Made by a program: the position numbers and the translations under genes. DNA of 17,303 nt, from positions 1-17,303 of the forward strand of contig JBGTHP010000033.1 of the NCBI GenBank assembly GCA_041746105.1. Reading direction: 5' to 3'. Positions 1 through 6,499 of the stretch are shown one piece after another; position 1 is the stretch's first letter, and the number at the start of each line of letters is the position of its first letter. A model generated the notes under the pieces. The model worked only from the letters and a program-made list of their open reading frames with translations. It made no database searches and was not told the origin of the DNA. Source of the stretch: JBFHRE01 sp041746105 (lineage in GTDB: Bacteria; Actinomycetota; Acidimicrobiia; Spongiisociales; ZC4RG35).

Positions 1-333
1 CGTCAACCCCACCAGCCCGGAGGCCATCTCCGACGACAGCGTCGCGATCGGATCGTCGGTCGCCACATACACCACCATCAGGTCACTCGACCCAATCACC
101 TGACCCCTCTCCACCGGCTGAGCGAGGGCCAACACTGGCTCACGGGCTGCGACACGCGAGAACAGCACCACCGCCACCAGCGCACTCACCGCCACCAGGA
201 ACACGGCGATCAATAGCTGGGGTACCTGCACCCTGCGTCGGGGCGGCTCCAACCGGAAAGGATCGGCCTTCCCTTGCCCGTTCCCAGACGGGTCGGTTCG
301 CCTCGTCGATTGGCCTGTGGTGCTCCGGTTCAT
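1..333 (-). CDS. SAF-domain protein, CpaB/RcpC-like, 3' end cut by window edge
   Basis: Translating the minus strand from the ATG at 333 gives 111 codons open to the window edge. The N-terminus is polar and cytoplasmic-like (residues 1-38), followed by a single membrane segment at about residues 39-62 (LLIAVFLVAVSALVAVVLFS). After it come the features of a SAF domain: a short strand ending in ALAQPVERGQ, then the V-I-G-S-S-D-L step and the start of the following helix. SAF proteins of this shape belong to Flp/Tad pilus assembly (CpaB) or are close relatives in actinobacteria. The start overlaps the upstream gene's end region by a tight junction: the upstream TGA is at 335-337 and this ATG at 331-333, so the two are probably translated from one mRNA. 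The C-terminal half lies outside the window, so CpaB and a generic SAF protein cannot be told apart. Confidence 0.72.
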   Translation of the reverse strand, partial: MNRSTTGQSTRRTDPSGNGQGKADPFRLEPPRRRVQVPQLLIAVFLVAVSALVAVVLFSRVAAREPVLALAQPVERGQVIGSSDLMVVYVATDDPIATLSSEMASGLVGLT

Positions 334-334
334 G

Positions 335-1231
335 TCAGCCTCCCGTCTCCACTGCTTGGATCTCGCCGACCGCCACCCCGAAGGGAGCAGCCAGATCGAC
401 GGTGCCGAACACACCCTGGTAGACGTCGTTGATCCACCACTCGAACTCCCACGTCACCGTCACCGACGCCCCGAAACGGCCATCCGGCTCGCCATAGGAG
501 CTGTGCTCGTAGGTGTACGAGCAATCCGTGGCGTCCTCCGACAACCCCGACGTCCACGCCACACCCGGCCCCATACACGTAACACCGCCGCCGTCGCCCA
601 TAACCCAACGAGCATGAGTCGGTGTCGCCCGCACCGTCACCGTCGTCAGGCCGCGTGTCTCAGAAACCTCGATCGGCGACCAGTACGCCGAGTCGAGCCA
701 CAGCCACGTTGGAACCTGCACGAAGGCTTGGCTTGCGAGAGGCGGGCTCGTCTCCGGGACAGGTGAAGGAGGTTCCAGGCGGGCCGCCGCAACATCACGG
801 ATCGCTTCGGGAGGGACAGGTGGCGTCACCTCAACAGCGAACTCGTGCGAGTGCGCCGGCTCACCATCGCGCCAGCAGGTGACGTTCCACCACCAATACT
901 CCCCGGTCGGATCGAACCCCAGGTGTTCCACATCGCCTGGGGTGAGCTGGTCGGTGGCATAGAACTCGACCTCGTCACCATCCTGGTACGGGCCTACCGC
1001 CGCAGCGCAGTAAATGTCCCAGGTCTCATGCACCGTCCACTCTCCGGGCCGTCCCGGCGTCTGGCCGTGGCACTCTGCGACGACGTTGCCGCCACCCTGA
1101 TAAATATCGCCCTCGCCAGAGCAGTGGTTAGCCATTGCCGGCGCAGCTTGGAGCGCCATCGCCGAAGCAACCAAGGCGATGGCGAGACTCAGACGGACGG
1201 AAGTCCGCGATCTGTGGGTGCAAACTCGCAT
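335..1231 (-). CDS. Secreted protein of unknown function, 298 aa
   Basis: The product starts with a basic stretch and a Sec signal peptide (residues about 1-34, hydrophobic LSLAIALVASAMAL, cleavage near AMANHC). The mature part is rich in Trp, Tyr and Gly and has several Cys (in the NHC, AEC, IYC, TCW, TCM and DCS contexts), so disulfides are likely. The segment WVMGDGGGVTC at about residues 209-219 resembles secreted actinobacterial proteins encoded beside Tad-like or SAF-domain genes; this is recognition by eye. No catalytic motif is visible. The start overlaps the end of the upstream lipoprotein gene by 43 bases in a different frame, and the stop lies one base from the ATG of the SAF gene, so all three probably form one operon. 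A role at the cell surface is inferred from the signal peptide and neighbours only. Confidence 0.75.
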   Translation of the reverse strand: MRVCTHRSRTSVRLSLAIALVASAMALQAAPAMANHCSGEGDIYQGGGNVVAECHGQTPGRPGEWTVHETWDIYCAAAVGPYQDGDEVEFYATDQLTPGDVEHLGFDPTGEYWWWNVTCWRDGEPAHSHEFAVEVTPPVPPEAIRDVAAARLEPPSPVPETSPPLASQAFVQVPTWLWLDSAYWSPIEVSETRGLTTVTVRATPTHARWVMGDGGGVTCMGPGVAWTSGLSEDATDCSYTYEHSSYGEPDGRFGASVTVTWEFEWWINDVYQGVFGTVDLAAPFGVAVGEIQAVETGG

Positions 1232-2214
1232 GCGAAATCCACTTGTCCTTGTAAGTCCGAGACCTTCCAGAGACCGCCCTCGAGAACCATCACGGCCGAC
1301 TCGAGGTTCCTCTGGCCATCTCGAACCGCCGGCACATCATTGAGCCGCTCATCTGTGGCGACGTCGTAGAGGCCGTAGTCAACGGCTGGCTCCAAGCAGC
1401 TGAGGATCACGATTTCGGTTGGGCTGCGGACTTCGATCACTTCGGGATTCGTCGTGGGCTCCCCACGCAGCGCCGCTCCCCTGCTCTCGTGGTCAACCAG
1501 AAGATCAACAATGATCCTCCGCTGAGGATCAGCTAGCACCTGATCGATGATCGGTGACTCTGGGTAAGCCGGGTCCCAGAAGTCGCTCCATCCTGCGTAG
1601 AACGCCTGGTACCCGGCGATGGCTGCGTCGGCCATCTCGCTGGGAACGCATCCGCCGGCCCGGGGAATGCGAATGGAGTCCACGATCCAGCTGTTGTCGG
1701 TTCGAACCAGGTCTGCCTGGTACCAGACACCGACCGCCTCAGTGAACGACGGCACCAAGAGAACGCAATCCTCGAGTGTGGCCCGATCGCCGTCTGAGGA
1801 CGTGAGGACCGGGTGCAACGCGACGTCGGTTTGAACCGGACCAAGGCCCGATGAGCGCTGGCGCTCGAACAGAGTGAGAGCACCATCAACCACCGACGAT
1901 GACGCGACGGCCTCGAGGGGGCCTCGATCGAGGTCGTCTGAGGCTCGCACATCGACCCATGCGCTCCAGTAAGCGCTCCATGCGTCAACCACGTCTTCTT
2001 CGGGGAGAGCGGTCGTGGTGGTCGCCATCGAGGTCGACGTGCTCGTTGTGGTAGAGGACGGTTCGCCGGTGGTCGGCACCGGGTCCGTCGACGACGCTGT
2101 GGATTCGGTGGAAGTGCAGGCACCAAGGCTCAGCAGCGCCGCAAGTGCGACGCCAACAAGAAGCGGCGGCCGGGTGAGGCCGCCGAACCCAATTGACGAG
2201 CGTCGTGGGCTCAA
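1189..2214 (-). CDS. Lipoprotein of unknown function with Ser/Thr linker, about 341 aa
   Basis: The reading frame is open from 2415, but the best start is the TTG at 2214: a GGGGG ribosome-binding stretch lies 7 bases upstream, and the protein then opens with MSPRRSS, a hydrophobic core (LLVGVALAALLSL) and a lipobox ending in LGAC, with the lipidated Cys at residue 33. The ATG codons at 2295, 2292 and 2415 lack a Shine-Dalgarno sequence and would put the lipobox 58-99 residues in. After the Cys comes a low-complexity Ser/Thr linker of about 35 residues, then a globular domain. Repeated short blocks (AYWSAWVDV and AGWSDFWDP) suggest a duplicated helix-containing domain of the kind that precedes small nuclear-transport-factor-like folds in actinobacterial lipoproteins; this is a guess. 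The 3' end overlaps the secreted-protein gene. Function unknown. Confidence 0.7.
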   Translation of the reverse strand: MSPRRSSIGFGGLTRPPLLVGVALAALLSLGACTSTESTASSTDPVPTTGEPSSTTTSTSTSMATTTTALPEEDVVDAWSAYWSAWVDVRASDDLDRGPLEAVASSSVVDGALTLFERQRSSGLGPVQTDVALHPVLTSSDGDRATLEDCVLLVPSFTEAVGVWYQADLVRTDNSWIVDSIRIPRAGGCVPSEMADAAIAGYQAFYAGWSDFWDPAYPESPIIDQVLADPQRRIIVDLLVDHESRGAALRGEPTTNPEVIEVRSPTEIVILSCLEPAVDYGLYDVATDERLNDVPAVRDGQRNLESAVMVLEGGLWKVSDLQGQVDFACEFAPTDRGLPSV

Positions 2215-2340
2215 CTCACTACCCCCGTTCCCAGTAGCGGATTCAACACTAGGCGTCAGGGATGGCAGATGGTGGGGCGAAAGTGATCGCATCATGTCGT
2301 TCAAGACATAAGGGGCACCCAACACTCGGCAACGCGACAA

Positions 2341-2363
2341 CCCTGTCATTTCGATGTCAGCAG
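2341..2363. repeat. 23-bp repeat, separate direct copy
   Basis: This copy follows the pattern CCCTGTCA-N6-TGTCAG-YAG seen in the tandem pair 73 bases further right. It differs from those copies mainly in the N6 spacer and has C instead of T in the final triplet. It lies upstream of the preferred start of the lipoprotein gene. Confidence 0.6.
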
Positions 2364-2435
2364 GCCTCCAACTAGCGACCACACCGCCCGGACTCGCAGA
2401 CATCGACATCGCCATTGCCAGAGCGTTGCGTCGGA

Positions 2436-2490
2436 CCCTGTCAGCCGAGTGTCAGTAGCCCTGTCATCAGAGTGTCAGTAGCTGTCAACA
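2436..2490. repeat. Tandem pair of a 23-bp repeat plus a partial third unit
   Basis: Two head-to-tail copies (2436-2458 and 2459-2481) share CCCTGTCA, a variable triplet, GAGTGTCAGTAG, and abut with no spacer. A partial unit (CTGTCAACA) follows at 2482-2490. Read on the minus strand the block begins TGTTGACAG and then repeats ACTGACACTC and GACAGGG. Multiple short repeats with a TG...CA terminus resemble transposon ends of the IS21 type; they could equally be binding sites for the adjacent HTH/excisionase protein. No transposase gene is present in the window. Confidence 0.8.
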
Positions 2491-2589
2491 ACCGTCCCAT
2501 TCGCTTCGTTCTCTCGTCAAACGATGCGCCATTTTCATCGCTACCCGGCGCGTAGTTTCTGCCACCGCAACACGTAATTGGCAACGAAA

Positions 2590-2608
2590 TGACATTCGGC
2601 CGACAGGG
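2590..2608. repeat. Inverted copy of the 23-bp repeat core
   Basis: The reverse complement of this 19-bp stretch matches the first 19 bases of the copy at 2436 at 17 positions. It lies 20 bases upstream of the ATG of the excisionase-like gene and faces the tandem pair across about 130 bases. That position suits an operator for that gene or an outer binding site for recombination. Confidence 0.65.
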
Positions 2609-2628
2609 TCAGCACCCACGATCTGCCC

Positions 2629-2871
2629 ATGAACGAAGACGACCGCCTGCTCACGGCCGAAGACCTCGCCAACTTCCTGGATGTTCCGATCAAGACGCTG
2701 TACGCATGGCGATACCGGGGAGAGGGTCCCGTCGGCTTCCGAGTCGGGAAACACGTCCGATACCGGTGGACCGATGTTGAACGCTGGATCGGCGATCGCG
2801 TCGAGGTCGCCGAATCGAGCAGGCGGCGGGACCGGATCCGAGCCCGAACGCGTGTTGGCGACCGTGGGTAG
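2629..2871 (+). CDS. Excisionase-like helix-turn-helix DNA-binding protein, 80 aa
   Basis: The protein is one HTH domain of the excisionase/MerR-like type (HTH_17). It has LLTAEDLANFLDVP (first two helices and turn, about residues 8-21), then KTLYAWRYRGEGP (recognition helix and wing, 23-35), then FRVGKHVRYRWTDVERWI (38-55), the pattern typical of this family. A basic tail (SRRRDRIRARTR) follows. Such proteins act as recombination directionality factors or as small repressors in integrative elements. It sits 56 bases before the preferred integrase start. No clear Shine-Dalgarno sequence precedes the ATG, so translation may be leaderless or weak. An inverted copy of the local 23-bp repeat ends 20 bases upstream, a natural place for self-regulation (inferred). 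Confidence 0.85.
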   Translation: MNEDDRLLTAEDLANFLDVPIKTLYAWRYRGEGPVGFRVGKHVRYRWTDVERWIGDRVEVAESSRRRDRIRARTRVGDRG

Positions 2872-2927
2872 AGTCGCATCTAGGTGGCATCGGCCGAAGG
2901 GGAGTCGTGCCGTGCTCAGGAGTAGCC

Positions 2928-4097
2928 ATGGCGAGTATCGAGAGACGTCAGACTGCAAGCGGTGAGACCCGCTGGGATGTCCGATATCGCGATCCGGAAC
3001 AGCGACACCGGACCCGTACCTTCCATCGGAAGGCTGACGCACAGAAGTTCGCCAACGTTGTCGAGGCGGATATCACGCGGGGCGAGTGGTTGGACCCTCT
3101 ACTCGGCAAGGAGACCTTCGGGGAATGGTCGAACCGTTGGGTTGCGACGATCGCAGGGCTTACTCCCAAGACCCGAGAGAGCTACGAGTCGATTCTCCGT
3201 CGCCACCTTCTCCCCCGCTTCGAAGCAACGCCCGTCAACCGCATCGACCACCCCGCAGTCGTCGTCCTGATGGCCGAACTCACCGCAGCGGGCGCGGGTG
3301 CGGGAACTGTACGGAATGTGCGTGACGTCCTCCGACTGGTACTTGAGCTCGCACGACGGTCGGGGGCGATCAAGGTAAACCCGGTGGAGGGAGCGAAGGC
3401 GCCCAAGAAACCGCCCGCCGAAATGGTGTTCCTCAACGCCAATCAGATCATGACCCTCTCCGAGGAACTGACCAGCCCGCCGATCAGAAAAGGCGGCGGC
3501 GAGCATCGCCGACTTAGCTACCCAGAGCGAGGGTTGCTGGTGCGATTCGCAAGCTTCACTGGTCTCCGAGCGGGCGAGATCGTGGCCCTTCGGGCAGAAT
3601 CGGTTGACCTCCTCCATGGCCGAGTTCACGTCATCTCCTCCGCTACAGAGGCATACGGGAAACTGCAGTTCGGACCACCCAAGACCTATCAACGACGAGC
3701 CGTGCCGATTCCACAAGCATTGGTCGCCGAACTCACTGGCCACCTGGCGGGCAAGGGGGGCCCCGACTTCGTGTTCACATCATCAAGGGGTGGGCCTCTC
3801 CGACATTCCAACTTCTACGCTCGTCACTTCAAGCCGGCCGTCGTCCGCGCTGGTCTTCCGGAGGAGACGAGGTTCCACTACCTTCGCCATAGCTATGCCG
3901 CGATGCTTATCGCCGAAGGCGCTCATCCACGGGCGATCATGGAGCGCCTCGGCCACAGCACAATCCAAGTGACCCTCGGCACCTACGGTCACGTGTTCCC
4001 GAGCCTCGAGGCTTCGCTCACCGCAGCCCTAGACGATGTCTACCGGACAGCTGGGCCAGCGCCATCCGCCGATGTGCGGAAGCTTGAGAGTCAATGA
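2928..4097 (+). CDS. Tyrosine-type site-specific integrase, 389 aa
   Basis: This is a phage-type tyrosine recombinase of normal length. From the start chosen here, residues 1-45 resemble the N-terminal arm-binding strand region (RWDVRYRDPEQRHRTRTF), about 60-150 the SAM-like core-binding domain (FGEWSNRW, LTPKTRESYE), and 165-375 the catalytic domain. All six catalytic residues are visible: Arg214 (TGLRAGEI), Lys252 (GPPKTYQRR), His317 and Arg320 (FHYLRHSYA), His343 (RLGHSTIQVT) and nucleophile Tyr353 (GTYGHV). An upstream in-frame GTG exists at 2907, but the ATG at 2928 has AGGAG 5 bases before it and is preferred. The stop overlaps the ATG of the next gene (ATGA), so the two are co-translated. 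It should catalyse insertion and excision of the element with the upstream excisionase-like protein. Confidence 0.94.
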   Translation: MASIERRQTASGETRWDVRYRDPEQRHRTRTFHRKADAQKFANVVEADITRGEWLDPLLGKETFGEWSNRWVATIAGLTPKTRESYESILRRHLLPRFEATPVNRIDHPAVVVLMAELTAAGAGAGTVRNVRDVLRLVLELARRSGAIKVNPVEGAKAPKKPPAEMVFLNANQIMTLSEELTSPPIRKGGGEHRRLSYPERGLLVRFASFTGLRAGEIVALRAESVDLLHGRVHVISSATEAYGKLQFGPPKTYQRRAVPIPQALVAELTGHLAGKGGPDFVFTSSRGGPLRHSNFYARHFKPAVVRAGLPEETRFHYLRHSYAAMLIAEGAHPRAIMERLGHSTIQVTLGTYGHVFPSLEASLTAALDDVYRTAGPAPSADVRKLESQ

Positions 4098-6148
4098 AGG
4101 CACAGCGTGAAGACTTCCGGCAAGCAGCTGCCTCTCTCGCCGGCGCGGTGGCACGCAAACCCGTGGAGCGCTGGGCACCAGGGTTCCGGCTAACCCAGAG
4201 AGCGGAGTGGTTTTGCACAAGCGCCGGGAGCTTGATCACGGTCGTCGGCGATCATGAACGCACCGACGACATTAATGCGGTGCTCGGCTTCGTCCTGGGG
4301 GTGATGGGAGACGTCACCTCAGACCTCGTGCTTCCGGCCGGAAAGGAAGGGCCGACTCTTCGCCGGCTTCGGTTTCTGACCTACCCGATCCGCGTCTGGA
4401 CTCACATGAATGGCGCCATTGAGGAAGCGATTGTCCCGACACGGCCGGAGGTCCTCTCCTTTTACGACGACCCGCTCGTTCTGCACGATCACGACATCGG
4501 GGACAGCGCGGATTGGATCACAGGCCTGATCGAGTGGGCCGATGCCGAACTCGATCAGGCCCACCGTCCGTCTTATCTCTCGTGGCACTACCAAGGCAGA
4601 AAGGTACTTCAGGTGCAACGCAGTGGATCGGTGCTCCGTGTCGTCGCCGGCACCCAGTACAAGGACTCTGCGAATCGCGGCCTACCCCAGCCCGTCAGCG
4701 TCCGGGTAGATACGGATCTCTCCCGTCTGCAAGAGGAGCGCCTCAAGGTAGCGATTGGACGAGCCATCGTCGATCGCGAGTCCCGCTTCGACGAGGCGAA
4801 CGCGGAGCACCGATTTCAGAGTGGGCTGGCTGCCGCGCATCAGAGGCTTGGCTACTCATTGATGCGTCGCGAGGTCCCAGCCAAGCGCACAGGACGAGGT
4901 TTCGTTGATTTCCTGGCCACCACCACGGCCAACTTGATCGTGGTGGAAACCAAACGCGGCCCTGATGCGCAGCTGGCGCTCCAAGGACTCGACTACTGGC
5001 TCTGGGCTACCGCCCACGCCGAAGACCTGGCCACCGCCCTTCACGCCTCACCGAAGAACCCCGTGCAGATCGACTTTGTGGTCGACGGGAGCGTTCGGCC
5101 CGTCGTCAGTCCCTACACGGCTGCTCAGGTGGAGGCGCTCGACGGTTCGATCCCCTGGCGTTTCCGAGCCGTCGACTGGGAGGCGAACGACGATCCAACC
5201 GTTGTGGACCTCGACCTCCGCCAACCACCGGGTCCCGGCGCTCCCGAGCCGTTCGACGCACCCCGCCGGCGTCCGCCCCGATACAAGTGGGCGATCGCTC
5301 GCCATCTTGAGGAGCATGCACCTGGGCCTCTCGTCCGTCGCGTGTTCTTGAGAGATCCGGTCGACGGTGTGGTACCCGCGGCCCGGCACGTGTGGGATGG
5401 GCTCAAAGAGCGCGGCCTGCTCCACAAGTACGCGAGCCACCTCCGTTCCTCGCAGACCTTCGCCGTCAATCTGTTCGCCCCCCTCGACGAGGATGGCGCA
5501 ACGAAACTGCTTCGGCGTTGGTTTGACGATGCCCACGCTGCCGAGCCACCCATTCTCGAGTGGTCCGATCCCCTCGACCGGTTAGGCGAGACAAGCGGAG
5601 CCTTCGACCACCAGACTCAGGTAGACGTCCTGCTGCGAGGGACGGGAACCGGGGGACGCAGCGTTGCCGCTCTTATCGAGGTGAAGTTTACGGAGGATAA
5701 CTACGGCTCCTGCGTTGCGTACGAAAGTGCACCCGAGCCCCACCGAACAGTCTGCCGACAACCCGGCCCCTTCGGTGGCGACCCGGCGGCGTGCTGGTCC
5801 ATGACGAACAAAGGTACCGGCGGGCGGCGCACCTACGACAAGCTGATCGGGGGCGAAGTGCCGTTTGACGGAGCGGGATGCTGGTATCGGACTGGTGGCT
5901 ACCAGCCGATGCGCAACGTGGCTCAGGCCCAAGCGCTGCTGCAGAGCGGCGAGGTCGAAGCGACTGTCTTTGTGGTTTGCGCCCCGCGCTCCCGGACCGA
6001 TCTGCGCATCGGTCTCCGCCGATTCAGCTCCACCCTGCACGGCCTAACCATCGATTGGCTCGACGCCGAAGATGTCCTCGCTCTTCACAACCATCCGGCT
6101 GTCGACCAGCTCGCGCTTCGGTACCAACTTCGACTCGACACCGCTTAG
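4094..6148 (+). CDS. Two-nuclease protein (two PD-(D/E)XK-type signatures), 684 aa, integrase-linked cargo
   Basis: I do not recognise the full-length protein. Residues 1-210 form an uncharacterised N-terminal region. Around 230-330 is a PD-(D/E)XK-type nuclease pattern: Glu238 in a helix, Asp272 (GFVDFLA), Glu285-Thr-Lys287 (IVVETKRG) and Gln293/Gln297 in the next helix. Residues about 380-500 look like a linker and helical region. A second pattern follows: Asp511 (QVDVLL) and Glu529-Val-Lys531 (LIEVKFTED), then YQPMRNVAQAQAL at 603-615. The second half resembles the PGN_0703-like branch of the superfamily by eye. It carries four cysteines (540, 554, 567, 596) that could bind Zn or an Fe-S cluster. 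The ATGA overlap with the integrase means coupled translation and suggests a job for the element, such as defence against phage or rival elements. DNA cleavage is inferred from motifs; the target is unknown. Confidence 0.72.
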   Translation: MKAQREDFRQAAASLAGAVARKPVERWAPGFRLTQRAEWFCTSAGSLITVVGDHERTDDINAVLGFVLGVMGDVTSDLVLPAGKEGPTLRRLRFLTYPIRVWTHMNGAIEEAIVPTRPEVLSFYDDPLVLHDHDIGDSADWITGLIEWADAELDQAHRPSYLSWHYQGRKVLQVQRSGSVLRVVAGTQYKDSANRGLPQPVSVRVDTDLSRLQEERLKVAIGRAIVDRESRFDEANAEHRFQSGLAAAHQRLGYSLMRREVPAKRTGRGFVDFLATTTANLIVVETKRGPDAQLALQGLDYWLWATAHAEDLATALHASPKNPVQIDFVVDGSVRPVVSPYTAAQVEALDGSIPWRFRAVDWEANDDPTVVDLDLRQPPGPGAPEPFDAPRRRPPRYKWAIARHLEEHAPGPLVRRVFLRDPVDGVVPAARHVWDGLKERGLLHKYASHLRSSQTFAVNLFAPLDEDGATKLLRRWFDDAHAAEPPILEWSDPLDRLGETSGAFDHQTQVDVLLRGTGTGGRSVAALIEVKFTEDNYGSCVAYESAPEPHRTVCRQPGPFGGDPAACWSMTNKGTGGRRTYDKLIGGEVPFDGAGCWYRTGGYQPMRNVAQAQALLQSGEVEATVFVVCAPRSRTDLRIGLRRFSSTLHGLTIDWLDAEDVLALHNHPAVDQLALRYQLRLDTA

Positions 6149-6255
6149 ATCCGTACTTCGACAGGATTCGGCCGGGACCGGCTGGACGGAGAGCGCCAAA
6201 TTCTTGCCTAATCCGCAACTCCAAGCCCGCATCGGTGCGGCCACACACACCATGT

Positions 6256-6300
6256 ATCGCGCGGTGTTTTGCGGTGTCTCGCGCGATGGACGCGCGATGG
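6256..6300. repeat. Short GC-rich repeats with inverted arms
   Basis: ATCGCGCG (6256-6263) is inverted at 6280-6287 (CGCGCGAT), and CGCGCGATGG occurs twice (6280-6289 and 6291-6300), 11 bases apart. GCGGTGT occurs twice between the arms. The 6149-6332 stretch otherwise has no credible gene. It lies between the nuclease cargo gene and the tRNA, where recombinase-binding arms would be expected, but the link is only positional. Confidence 0.45.
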
Positions 6301-6332
6301 GAGGCTACGGCTGCCCACACGGCTGATCCCAG

Positions 6333-6368
6333 AAAAGCCGAAATCCCCTGTGTTTACAGGGGATTTCG
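6333..6368 (-). terminator. Rho-independent terminator of initiator tRNA
   Basis: A perfect 12-bp stem (CGAAATCCCCTG at 6339-6350 with its complement at 6357-6368) encloses a 6-base loop. On the minus strand it is followed by TTTT and begins four bases after the tRNA 3' end. Confidence 0.88.
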
Positions 6369-6372
6369 ATCG

Positions 6373-6446
<74 letters not shown>

Positions 6447-6460
6447 TCGCTGTGCAGTGG

Positions 6461-6489
6461 ATAGTACGACGCCCGTGGGGGTGTCGCAA
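6461..6489 (-). promoter_or_regulatory. Promoter for initiator tRNA
   Basis: On the minus strand TTGCGA (-35, 6484-6489) is followed after 17 bases by TACTAT (-10, 6461-6466). The -10 ends 14 bases before the tRNA 5' end. Spacing and match to a housekeeping sigma promoter are good. Confidence 0.75.
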
Positions 6490-6499
6490 AAGCGGTCGG

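Larger units (their letters stand above)
2629..6148 (+). mobile_element. Integrase module (excisionase-like, integrase, nuclease cargo); ends not found
   Basis: Three plus-strand genes form a compact unit: an HTH excisionase-like protein, a tyrosine integrase with all catalytic residues, and a two-nuclease protein that shares an ATGA with the integrase. The unit lies between a repeat-rich spacer on the left and the 3' end of an initiator tRNA-Met gene on the right, the usual orientation for a tRNA-targeted element. No direct copy of the tRNA 3' end is seen to the left within the window, so neither attachment site is identified and the true borders are unknown. The coordinates given are simply those of the three genes. 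Confidence 0.5.

Noticed and set aside
2215..2415. N-terminal extension of the lipoprotein gene
   Set aside because: It would put the lipobox about 100 residues from the start, no ribosome-binding site precedes it, and it runs across a copy of the 23-bp repeat.
2436..2490. CRISPR array
   Set aside because: The repeats are only 23 bp, abut without spacers and number two; no cas gene is present.
3099..3743. Minus-strand open frame of 214 codons
   Set aside because: It is antisense to the catalytic region of the integrase and shows no domain.
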